Shown here piece by piece: positions 1 to 6,965 of a stretch of DNA of 7,602 nt. Made by a program: the position numbers and the translations under genes. How positions within the stretch are numbered: position 1 is the first letter of the stretch; each line of letters begins with the position of its first letter. The stretch spans positions 1 through 7,602 of the forward strand of contig WFMY01000014.1 of assembly GCA_015488855.1 (NCBI GenBank), in the 5' to 3' direction. This stretch comes from Helicobacteraceae bacterium (GTDB taxonomy: Bacteria > Campylobacterota > Campylobacteria > Campylobacterales > Sulfurimonadaceae). The notes under the pieces are model-generated. The model worked only from the letters and a program-made list of their open reading frames with translations, did no database searches and was not told where the DNA came from.

Positions 1-635
1 AGGCTTCCATAGTCGAACTTGTAGCTATCTTTAAAGAAGCTATGAGACTTCTACACCCTTTCATGCCTTTTGTGACAGAGTATCTCTACCATGAACTCTC
101 AGGCACTTCGCTCCAAGATGGCGATGAGTCTATCATGATAAAAGCTTACCCTCATAAAACTAAAAAACGAAAAGAGGAAAAAACTTTTGATTTGATTATG
201 GATGCTATTGTCTCCATCCGTCGTGCAAAAGTTTTAGTAGACTTAGCAAACCAAAAAATTGCAAAAGCCTATGTAAAAATAGATGGTTTAAAAGAGTCTC
301 AAAAAGAGATGATGCTCCCATTTATTTTAAGACTTGCAAAAGTAGATGAACTTGAGTTCACTGAAACAAAAATAGACAATGCTGTAAGTGACATCTCAAA
401 TCTTTGTGAAACATTTATCCCTACTGATTCCATTGACTTGACACCTATCATCACTAAACTTACACGCCAAGATGAAAAACTACAAAAAGAGATAGACAAA
501 ATCTCTAAGATGCTCAGCAACGAACGCTTTGTCTCAAATGCTCCTGCAGATGTCCTTGAAAAAAACCGTACACTACTCACCGATGCCACAGAGAAACAGA
601 CTAAGGTAAAAGAGCAACTCAGCTCACTTCAATAA
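1..635 (+). CDS. valS: Valyl-tRNA synthetase, C-terminal part (5' end outside window)
   Basis: This class I aminoacyl-tRNA synthetase charges tRNA-Val in the cytoplasm. Only about the last 210 residues are visible. The frame is open from base 3, so the ATG at 42 is internal and not the start. The segment opens in the anticodon-binding helical domain, with the characteristic LLHPFMPFVTEYLYHEL. It ends in the valine-specific C-terminal coiled-coil arm: a charged Lys/Glu helix (KLQKEIDKISKML), then the family-typical SNERFVSNAPADVLEKN, then a second charged helix. That antiparallel hairpin arm contacts the tRNA in known ValRS structures. The catalytic HIGH and KMSKS motifs lie outside the window. 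The stop (TAA, 633-635) is followed after nine bases by the transporter gene on the same strand, so the two are probably cotranscribed. I see no frameshift or truncation at the 3' end. Confidence 0.95.
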   Translation, partial: ASIVELVAIFKEAMRLLHPFMPFVTEYLYHELSGTSLQDGDESIMIKAYPHKTKKRKEEKTFDLIMDAIVSIRRAKVLVDLANQKIAKAYVKIDGLKESQKEMMLPFILRLAKVDELEFTETKIDNAVSDISNLCETFIPTDSIDLTPIITKLTRQDEKLQKEIDKISKMLSNERFVSNAPADVLEKNRTLLTDATEKQTKVKEQLSSLQ

Positions 636-647
636 AGGTAAAATTTG
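634..647 (+). promoter_or_regulatory. Ribosome binding site and TTG start of the SulP gene
   Basis: AAAGG at 634-638 overlaps the valS stop codon and sits six bases before a TTG at 645. The next in-frame ATG would remove about 63 residues, including the first conserved membrane segment of the transporter. The TTG with this Shine-Dalgarno-like site is therefore the best start. The overlap of the site with the valS stop suggests translational coupling. Confidence 0.7.
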
Positions 648-2183
648 TTTGACATAAAAAAATATAACAAAGAAAATATTAAAAACGACATCCTCTCAGG
701 TCTTGTTGTTGCTGTCGCTCTTGTCCCTGAAGCTATTGCTTTTAGTTTCATTGCAAATGTTAGTCCTATTGTTGGGCTTTATACTGCTTTTATCCTTGGA
801 CTTATCACCTCTCTTATTGGCGGTAAACCAGGGATGATTTCTGGGGCTACAGGGGCAGTTGCTATTGTTTTAGTAGGCTTGTCTCTTGAAGCCTATGCAA
901 TACTTTCTGCACAAGGGATTGCGGGTGATGCACTAAGTATGGGCATACTCCACTATATCCTTTTAGCTACCATATTAGCAGGTATCATGCAAGTTGGCGC
1001 GGGACTATTAAAACTAGGAAAGTTCATCCGACTTGTCCCACAACCTGCTATGTATGGCTTTGTCAATGGACTTGCTATTGTTATTGCAACCGCTCAGTTT
1101 AAGTTTTTTGAAGGGCAAGGTTTTACAATGTATCTTTTAGTTTTTATCACAATGCTTATTATGTACTACCTCCCTAAGATTACAAAAGCAGTACCCTCAG
1201 GACTTGTTGCTATAGTAGTGATCACTTTGGTTGTTTACTACAGCGGTTTGCAAACTCTTTTAGTTGGCCAACTTACAGACCTCAGTGAATTTGCTGGAAA
1301 ACTTCCATCATTTATCATCCCTCAAAATATTTTCAGCCTTGATGCTATCATCATGGTACTTCCTTATGCTGTCATCATAGCACTTGTTGGACTCATTGAG
1401 TCACTACTTACACTCTCTGTTTTAGATGAGATGAGTGGAACTCGTGGTAGTGGAAACAAAGAGTGTATTGCACAAGGAACTGGAAATATTGCTTGTGGCT
1501 TTTTTGGTGGTATGGCTGGCTGTGCGATGATAGGACAAAGCATCATCAACTACACTTCTGGTGGACTTGGTCGCCTCTCCTCTTTTGTAGCTGCCATCGG
1601 GCTTCTTATCTTAGTTGTATTTACCACAGATATTTTAAATGTCATCCCTGTAGCTGTTCTCATAGGGATCATGTTTATGGTAAGTATCGGAACTTTTGAA
1701 TGGTCTAGTTTCTCCCATATAAAACATATGCCAAAAAGTGATGCCTTTGTTATGATAGTAGTAACGCTCATCACCGTTGTTGAAGATTTAGCTACAGCTG
1801 TGATTGCTGGTATTATCATCTCAGCTTTAGTTTTTGCTTGGAAACATGCTCGTATTTGGTCTCAAACACACACAGAAGATGATGGGACAAAAGTATATCT
1901 CCTTAATGGTCCACTATTCTTTGCAAGTACGACAAGCTTTGGGGATAACTTTGATGTTCCAAATGATCCACCAAAAGTTGTTATTGACTTTAAAAATGCA
2001 CGAGTGATGGATGCATCTGGAGTTGAAGCTATTGATGCACTTACAAAAAGATACGAAGAGACAGGAAAAAACCTCCTCCTTCGCCATCTCTCAGCTGATT
2101 GTAAGGCTATCCTTAAAAAAGCAGGGCCTCACTGTTCTTATGAAGAGGATGACCCAACATATAAAGTGGCATTTAATTACTAA
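645..2183 (+). CDS. SulP/SLC26-family inorganic anion transporter with C-terminal STAS domain
   Basis: An inner-membrane anion transporter of 512 residues, a normal length for bacterial SulP proteins. The N-terminus carries the family hallmarks: DILSGLVVAVALVPEAIAF (about residues 15-33), VGLYTAF (43-49), then GGKPGMISGATGAVA (59-73). A run of hydrophobic segments continues to about residue 400. It includes the glycine-rich stretch GFFGGMAGCAMIGQSIINY, which matches the conserved later membrane region of the family. A cytoplasmic STAS domain follows at about 413-512, with a predicted beta strand and the DASG turn at 456-459, where anti-sigma-factor antagonists carry their phosphorylatable serine (here S458). 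Family members carry sulfate, bicarbonate or dicarboxylates. The sequence alone does not settle the substrate; bicarbonate or sulfate would suit an autotrophic sulfur oxidiser, but that is inference. The gene starts at TTG nine bases after valS and is probably cotranscribed with it. No carbonic anhydrase or other carbon-uptake partner is in the window. Confidence 0.93.
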   Translation: MFDIKKYNKENIKNDILSGLVVAVALVPEAIAFSFIANVSPIVGLYTAFILGLITSLIGGKPGMISGATGAVAIVLVGLSLEAYAILSAQGIAGDALSMGILHYILLATILAGIMQVGAGLLKLGKFIRLVPQPAMYGFVNGLAIVIATAQFKFFEGQGFTMYLLVFITMLIMYYLPKITKAVPSGLVAIVVITLVVYYSGLQTLLVGQLTDLSEFAGKLPSFIIPQNIFSLDAIIMVLPYAVIIALVGLIESLLTLSVLDEMSGTRGSGNKECIAQGTGNIACGFFGGMAGCAMIGQSIINYTSGGLGRLSSFVAAIGLLILVVFTTDILNVIPVAVLIGIMFMVSIGTFEWSSFSHIKHMPKSDAFVMIVVTLITVVEDLATAVIAGIIISALVFAWKHARIWSQTHTEDDGTKVYLLNGPLFFASTTSFGDNFDVPNDPPKVVIDFKNARVMDASGVEAIDALTKRYEETGKNLLLRHLSADCKAILKKAGPHCSYEEDDPTYKVAFNY

Positions 2184-2253
2184 TTTGTCACAATTTTGGT
2201 ATCTTGTTATTTTCTTTTAAGTTTTTTAATAGATTGAAGTAATTTTTAATATC

Positions 2254-2267
2254 TATAGTAATATAAT
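2254..2267 (+). promoter_or_regulatory. Candidate -10 promoter region for the NIT-GAF-PAS-GGDEF gene
   Basis: The 90-base gap between the transporter and the cyclase gene is very A+T-rich. It contains TATAGT (2254-2259) and a perfect TATAAT (2262-2267). T-rich sequence but no clear -35 hexamer lies upstream, as is common in Campylobacterota sigma-70 promoters; TTGAAG at 2234-2239 is poorly spaced for either -10. Used as the -10, TATAAT would place the transcript start at or next to the ATG at 2274. No convincing rho-independent terminator for the transporter is visible in the gap. Confidence 0.45.
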
Positions 2268-2273
2268 TATTGC

Positions 2274-4775
2274 ATGAACAACAAACAATTCCAGCTTAAG
2301 ATATTTTTTATTTTCTTTTTACCAGCAATTGCGCTCCTCTATTTTTCATCTATTTTTGTACTTTCGGAATACGAAAAAAGGCAAAAAGCCTCTACCTTTA
2401 AACTCGTTACAAAAGTCACTTCAGTTCTCAACGAACTTATCCACAATCTTCAGATAGAAAGAGGCTTAAGTTCTGGCTATATCGTTGCCAAAGACACTTT
2501 GCCCTACAAACATCAACTCTTAGAACAATTTCAAAAAACTGATAGAGCAAAAAACAATCTTCTTTACCTTATCCGCATGACATCACAAGATAAAGATATA
2601 CTAACATCACAGATAGGCTATAAAATAAAACCCCTTTTTAAAGAGATCATCCAAGAACTTTTTAATATTAAAAGCATTCGAGATCAAATATTAAATCATA
2701 CTATTGATTTTAAAAAAGAGATTAAATATTACTCAAATATAAATACACAACTTATTAAGAGTATCAAGATATTTACTTTGCTCTTCGAAGAACTTCGTAA
2801 CGATGCAGATGCTATAGTGTTTTTGCAAAAGATGAAAGAATATGCTGGACTTGAAAGAGCCTATACCTATTACTTACTTGTCGCTAACAGATATGATAAA
2901 AATTATGTAGATACAATTATCAATCTTCAAAGAAAGCAAAAACAGCTCAAAGAAAGATTTTTTCTTAATAGTTCTTTAGAGATAAGTGATATTTATCTCT
3001 CAAAATCCAATAAAGAGTTAGAGGATAAACTTAAGGAACTAAGAAGAAAATTTTTAGCTCAAGATAAAGTAAAGATAAATTCCAAAGAATGGTTTACCCT
3101 CATCTCTTCGCAAATAGATATCTATAATGCTATTACCATAGCTATACTTGAATATTATAATCATAATGTAGACATGAACTATGAAAAATCTCTTTCTTCT
3201 CTTTATGTCACTATTGTTCTTTGGTCTTTAGCTTTTATAGCTTTATTTATACTCTTTATCTCTCTTAAAAAGTTAATGTACAATGAAGAACAATATGTAC
3301 AAAAGCTAGATACAACTAAAAACATGTATCAACTCTTAAGTCAAATCAACGATGCCATGATACATATAGATAGTATTTCTGATCTATACCAATACTTTGC
3401 TAAGATCTTATATGACAATAGCAATTCAAAACTGATTTGGATAGGTTTGGTTGATGAAAAACAAGCAAATGTCGTTCATGAAGCCTGTGCTACGCAATCT
3501 GTACATAAAAAAATTTCTCTCAACTTCAAAATTGATAAAAAGAAATACTCCGTTCTTTCTCTTGCAGCAAAATCAATACTCGACAAATCCATCCTCTTTG
3601 CAGATAAAAATGAGATCAAACATAAACCAGAATACAATAATCTTTCCATTTTCAACTCCATAAATTCGGTAGCATCTTTTCCTATCAATAATGAAAACAA
3701 TATTATAGGTAGTATTGTCATCTTTAGCGACAAAGAGTATGCCTTTGATGGGGAGTATATCTCAGTTGTAGAGAGAATCATAGATGAACTCTCTTTTGCA
3801 ATCTCTAAGATATCCACCCAAGATAAACGCAAAAAAGATTTAGAAGCACTTCGTATATCTGCATATGCCTTTGATGCACAAGAAGCGATGACTATTACAG
3901 ATACACAAGGCAATATTCTCAAGGTTAATAGATCTTTTTGTGAGATCACAGGCTATACCAAAGAAGAGGTACTTGGCAAAAATCCAAGAATACTCCAATC
4001 AGATGTTCATCCCAAAGAATTTTACGAAGATATGTGGGATGAACTTATCCTTTATGGTCGTTGGCATGGAGAGATTTACAACAAAAGGAAAAATGGAGAG
4101 ATTTTTCCTGAGATGCTTTCCATCACAGCGATTAAAAATGAACTTAAAGAGACAACACATTATATAGCGCAGTTTATAGACATCTCCTCAATCAAACAAG
4201 CGCAGGAGGCTGCACAGTACCAAGCAGACCATGATTTCTTAACAGGTCTACTCAACAGAAAGTCACTGACAACAAGACTCCAAGAAGAGTTTGTTAAAGC
4301 AAAACGACATGATTTTGTACACGCTTTTTTGTTTATAGATCTCGATAACTTCAAATCCATCAATGATACCTATGGGCATAACATTGGGGATAAAATCATT
4401 ATGCTTGTAGCACAGAGGCTTAAAGAGATTACAAGAGAAGGAGATATCCTCTCACGATTAAGTGGTGATGAGTTTGCTGTTATTCTTTTAAATATTGACA
4501 AAAAAGGCTCTGAAGCAATATTGGGTTTACAAGAGATATGCAATAAGATTATCGCTACACTTAATGCTACTTACGATATTGATGATTTACAAATCAATAC
4601 AAGCTCAAGTATCGGCATAAACTTGTTCCCTAATGGAGAAAAATCCATCAACGATATCATGATTCATGCAGATAAAGCGATGTATAAAGCAAAAAAACAA
4701 GGGAAAAATCAGTTTGTCTTTTTTGGTGATGCGCTTGAGTTACAACTTAAAAATCATGCTAAACTTGAAGCTTAA
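2274..4775 (+). CDS. Membrane-bound diguanylate cyclase with NIT (nitrate/nitrite-sensing), GAF and PAS domains
   Basis: An 833-residue signalling protein predicted to make cyclic di-GMP in response to a periplasmic signal. Membrane segment 1 is at about residues 9-30 and segment 2 at about 311-331. The helical region between them fits a periplasmic NIT domain: the hallmark LQIERGLSSGY (59-69) and a second half-motif YAGLERA (190-196). A GAF-like region follows at about 352-512, then a PAS domain at about 526-645 with NPRILQSDVH (570-579) and a PAC-type end. The GGDEF domain starts at DHDFLTGLLNR (652-662). By comparison with PleD, D689, N697 and D706 match the metal- and substrate-contacting residues. 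The signature reads SGDEF (730-734) rather than GGDEF. The RxxD inhibitory site is present as REGD (721-724) at the correct five-residue spacing. There is no EAL domain. The ATG at 2274 has no Shine-Dalgarno sequence but gives a correctly placed membrane anchor. Nitrate or nitrite as the signal is inferred from the NIT family. Confidence 0.93.
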   Translation: MNNKQFQLKIFFIFFLPAIALLYFSSIFVLSEYEKRQKASTFKLVTKVTSVLNELIHNLQIERGLSSGYIVAKDTLPYKHQLLEQFQKTDRAKNNLLYLIRMTSQDKDILTSQIGYKIKPLFKEIIQELFNIKSIRDQILNHTIDFKKEIKYYSNINTQLIKSIKIFTLLFEELRNDADAIVFLQKMKEYAGLERAYTYYLLVANRYDKNYVDTIINLQRKQKQLKERFFLNSSLEISDIYLSKSNKELEDKLKELRRKFLAQDKVKINSKEWFTLISSQIDIYNAITIAILEYYNHNVDMNYEKSLSSLYVTIVLWSLAFIALFILFISLKKLMYNEEQYVQKLDTTKNMYQLLSQINDAMIHIDSISDLYQYFAKILYDNSNSKLIWIGLVDEKQANVVHEACATQSVHKKISLNFKIDKKKYSVLSLAAKSILDKSILFADKNEIKHKPEYNNLSIFNSINSVASFPINNENNIIGSIVIFSDKEYAFDGEYISVVERIIDELSFAISKISTQDKRKKDLEALRISAYAFDAQEAMTITDTQGNILKVNRSFCEITGYTKEEVLGKNPRILQSDVHPKEFYEDMWDELILYGRWHGEIYNKRKNGEIFPEMLSITAIKNELKETTHYIAQFIDISSIKQAQEAAQYQADHDFLTGLLNRKSLTTRLQEEFVKAKRHDFVHAFLFIDLDNFKSINDTYGHNIGDKIIMLVAQRLKEITREGDILSRLSGDEFAVILLNIDKKGSEAILGLQEICNKIIATLNATYDIDDLQINTSSSIGINLFPNGEKSINDIMIHADKAMYKAKKQGKNQFVFFGDALELQLKNHAKLEA

Positions 4776-4783
4776 GAGCAACC

Positions 4784-6253
4784 TTATCGAACTATTATAA
4801 AGCTTTCTGGTCTAATTGATTTATATTTTGGCATATTTTGTCCAAGATTTGCATTGATATAAGTAGGATCTGCTATCACAAAACGACGAGATGCAGTTCG
4901 TACACTATCTCCATTCATAGGGATATATAAAGCTGTTGACATGTGATCTTTGTATTTTACACCCACTACGCCTACATGAAACAAACGCCTTACAAGAAAA
5001 GAAAAAAGCACCGCTCTATCTTCACAGTCTGACTTATCATAATACAAAGTTTCTTGTGCAAACATAACCTTTTCACGACCAAATTGAGCTTCATCTACCT
5101 GATAAACAAATGATTTTTGTACAAAGTGCAAGACAAAATTGATAGCATCACTCATCTTTTTTCCATCAACATATGCTTTAAGTTTTGTAGCAATCTCATC
5201 AAAAGTATTCTTTTGCAGTGGTGCATTAAAATATGTTTCATAATCAGCCTGCGGATAAGTAGCCATAAAATCAATAATATTTTGGTTATAGTTAAAACCA
5301 ACAGAATACTTTTTCTCACCTTCTATGAAACTCAAATCTTTATACTTCATTGCATCCTCAAATTTTGGTAGCACTTTCAAACTTAGATCAAGAGGCTTAT
5401 TTGAGTGGGGATAATCTTGAGGATATGAGTAGAGACGACCAACTCCATTTTTTGCGTAGTTTGCTATAACATAAAATTTCTTTTTCTTAAAACTATAACT
5501 AGGAGTAGAATAAATATCTTTTTTTGAATAATACATAAGGACAATATGCTTATGTGCTAAGCCAACTTTAACAGCGTATCCTAATTTATTGAAAATAAAC
5601 CATGTCATTAGATTTGCATTATCTGGATTTTGATGCACTGTATGAGATATTTTATTGACGAGTAAATATAGAGCCCAGTCATTGAACTTGGCTTTATCTT
5701 TTACCTGTTTTATCTCTGCTATGAGCTCTTTATAGTTACTTCCTGCAGCACCGTTAAAAAAATTTCTTACCCCATTAATATCTCTTGGGAAAAAATTTGA
5801 TTTTTTAAATCCCTTTGCAATATTAAAACCATACTGTGAACCAAAAAAGTTTATGTTTACATTATGTTGAGTTGTTTTTTCTTTCTTGTCTTTTTGTTTT
5901 TTAATGATAATTACTTTAGGATTTTTTTGGGGAATCTCTTTAGGAACTTTTATATCTACTACTGGACCCACTTTTTCTATAGGAACTAAATTTATCTTTG
6001 GAAATTTTGTAGGTTTTTGTTCTTTATAAAGATTTTTACCTTGGTGTGCTTGATACGCAGACCATTTTTCTTTGAGGTATTTTGAAAAAGCATTATCTCG
6101 TTCATCTTTATATTTACTAAAACTCTCTGTTTGCATTTTTTTAAAGTTTTCAAATGTTTCTGCATATAAATGCGTCGCACTTACAATAATCACTAAACTA
6201 AAAAGGCCAAATAGCTTGGATAATAGAGGTCCCCCATCCTTGTTGTGTTGCAC
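4784..6253 (-). CDS. Secreted transglutaminase-like cysteine protein downstream of flgH
   Basis: A 489-residue protein, probably exported to the periplasm. The start is GTG at 6253, supported by AAGGAG nine bases upstream (6263-6268); the next in-frame ATG is codon 40, beyond the signal peptide. A hydrophobic core (about residues 14-27) and a likely signal peptidase I site after LYA (29-31) follow. The mature N-terminus has three to four 11-residue units with aromatic residues at positions 1 and 4 (34-77). Next comes a Lys/Pro/Ile-rich linker (about 80-135), then a poorly characterised middle region. The C-terminal part fits a transglutaminase/papain-like fold: C410 in SDCEDRAVLFSFLVR, H437 in KDHMSTAL and D462 in VIADPTY give the Cys-His-Asp triad in the right order. 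Such domains act as peptidases, amidases or crosslinkers; which applies here is unknown. The gene overlaps the end of flgH by 56 bases, so translation is likely coupled. Its stop is 8 bases from the convergent cyclase stop. No named family is recognised for the full length. Confidence 0.85.
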   Translation of the reverse strand: MQHNKDGGPLLSKLFGLFSLVIIVSATHLYAETFENFKKMQTESFSKYKDERDNAFSKYLKEKWSAYQAHQGKNLYKEQKPTKFPKINLVPIEKVGPVVDIKVPKEIPQKNPKVIIIKKQKDKKEKTTQHNVNINFFGSQYGFNIAKGFKKSNFFPRDINGVRNFFNGAAGSNYKELIAEIKQVKDKAKFNDWALYLLVNKISHTVHQNPDNANLMTWFIFNKLGYAVKVGLAHKHIVLMYYSKKDIYSTPSYSFKKKKFYVIANYAKNGVGRLYSYPQDYPHSNKPLDLSLKVLPKFEDAMKYKDLSFIEGEKKYSVGFNYNQNIIDFMATYPQADYETYFNAPLQKNTFDEIATKLKAYVDGKKMSDAINFVLHFVQKSFVYQVDEAQFGREKVMFAQETLYYDKSDCEDRAVLFSFLVRRLFHVGVVGVKYKDHMSTALYIPMNGDSVRTASRRFVIADPTYINANLGQNMPKYKSIRPESFIIVR

Positions 6254-6920
6254 GATCTACATCTCCTTCAATTTTATAAAGTATTTTAGCATCACTTATC
6301 TGAGCTGAGCTTATTTTATTGTATTGCCCTATATCATAAAGGCGGATAACACCACTTATTTGAATAATTTGCTTTTGTTTATCGATGAGAATTTCTCTTT
6401 TTCCTGAGATAAAGTAGTTCCCATTCGCAAGAACTTTTACTATTCTAGCAGATACAGTTGTCGTAAAACTTGCATCTTTTGTTGCCGCACCGCTTCCTTT
6501 AAAAGCATTTTTTGTTTTTCCATTTACGCTAATCTGAGAAAGACCATTGAGTGTTGCAACCCTAGCATTTGTTGCTGCATTGCCACCAGTTGCACCAAAA
6601 GTAAAACTGCCTAGACTTGTAGCATCATCTTTTGATAAATCTTTAGAGCCACTTAAGCTAGACGAAGATGACTCGGAGATAACAACTGTCACTAGATCAT
6701 TAACATTCATAGCCTTATGGTCCGCAAATAAAGGATTGTCCCCTTGACCAAAAATACTACCCGTAGATACAAAATCATGCTTATACTCACGAGCTGGCAT
6801 CTGCTCTGCATATTTTGGTGGTTCAAAGTTTATTTCTGGGTTAGTTAAATTTGCTGTACAACCAGTAAAAAACAGTATAACATAAACGATACTAATTATA
6901 GCTAAAATACTTTTTCTCAT
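6198..6920 (-). CDS. flgH: Flagellar basal-body L-ring lipoprotein FlgH
   Basis: FlgH forms the outer-membrane L ring around the flagellar rod and is a lipoprotein. The 240 residues match the family's usual length. A short basic N-terminus and hydrophobic stretch end in the lipobox FTGC, with the lipidated cysteine at C21. FlgH hallmarks follow in order: GSIFGQGDNPLFADHKAMNVNDLVTVVISE (about 53-82), a Ser/Gly/Ala-rich middle, then GNYFISGKREILID and ISGVIRLYDI, and a C-terminus ending in WPF. The ATG at 6920 is preceded by a weak AAGAGA (6925-6930). The gene lies behind a sigma-54-like promoter and overlaps the downstream transglutaminase-like gene by 56 bases. flgI and the other L/P-ring and rod genes are not adjacent, in keeping with the scattered flagellar genes of Campylobacterota. 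The protein appears complete. Confidence 0.95.
   Translation of the reverse strand: MRKSILAIISIVYVILFFTGCTANLTNPEINFEPPKYAEQMPAREYKHDFVSTGSIFGQGDNPLFADHKAMNVNDLVTVVISESSSSSLSGSKDLSKDDATSLGSFTFGATGGNAATNARVATLNGLSQISVNGKTKNAFKGSGAATKDASFTTTVSARIVKVLANGNYFISGKREILIDKQKQIIQISGVIRLYDIGQYNKISSAQISDAKILYKIEGDVDRATQQGWGTSIIQAIWPF
6263..6268 (-). promoter_or_regulatory. Shine-Dalgarno AAGGAG inside flgH for the transglutaminase-like gene
   Basis: Read on the minus strand, AAGGAG lies within flgH codons, nine bases before the GTG at 6253. It is the strongest Shine-Dalgarno sequence seen in this window, and it decides the non-ATG start of the downstream gene. Confidence 0.75.
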
Positions 6921-6951
6921 AGATTCTCTTTATCTTACTTCATCTTATTTA

Positions 6952-6965
6952 GCTATAATTATAGC
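6952..6965. promoter_or_regulatory. 14-bp perfect palindrome carrying TATAAT on both strands (yqeY -10 and possible flgH -10)
   Basis: GCTATAATTATAGC is its own reverse complement. The plus-strand TATAAT (6954-6959), preceded by TTTAGC, is a good sigma-70 -10 box for yqeY, with a predicted start near 6966 and a leader of about 20 bases. The minus-strand TATAAT (6963-6958) could serve flgH as a vegetative promoter. The right-hand GC of the palindrome is also the -12 element of the sigma-54 site. The symmetry could instead be a regulator operator; no known operator is recognised. Confidence 0.6.

Noticed and set aside
42..44. ATG considered as the start of a short independent gene
   Set aside because: The same frame is open to the left edge and encodes continuous ValRS sequence before this codon.
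299..589. Minus-strand open frame antisense to the valS C-terminal arm
   Set aside because: It is Ser/Phe-rich low-complexity translation typical of the reverse of a Lys/Glu-rich coiled coil, and valS coding is certain.
1364..1819. Short open frames on both strands inside the SulP gene
   Set aside because: They are shadows of a well-conserved transporter; none has a ribosome binding site or a recognisable motif.
2197..2211. TTGG sequence after the SulP stop considered as a sigma-54 site for the cyclase gene
   Set aside because: Ten bases after the GG the sequence is TT rather than GC, so the essential -12 element is missing.
3476..3949. Minus-strand open frame of 157 codons antisense to the GAF/PAS region
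   Set aside because: The plus strand here encodes clear GAF and PAS sequence. The antisense frame has no ribosome binding site and no recognisable protein family.
4765..4806. Possible terminator hairpin built from two AAGCTT copies between the convergent genes
   Set aside because: The two AAGCTT hexamers are self-palindromes, about 25 bases apart, with no stable GC stem and no T run.
5117..5371. Plus-strand 84-codon frame antisense to the transglutaminase-like gene
   Set aside because: It has Ile/Phe/Lys-biased composition expected from A+T-rich antisense sequence and no start signal.
6072..6308. Plus-strand open frame across the flgH/transglutaminase overlap
   Set aside because: Both minus-strand genes are supported by signal peptide, motifs and Shine-Dalgarno sequence; this frame has none of these.
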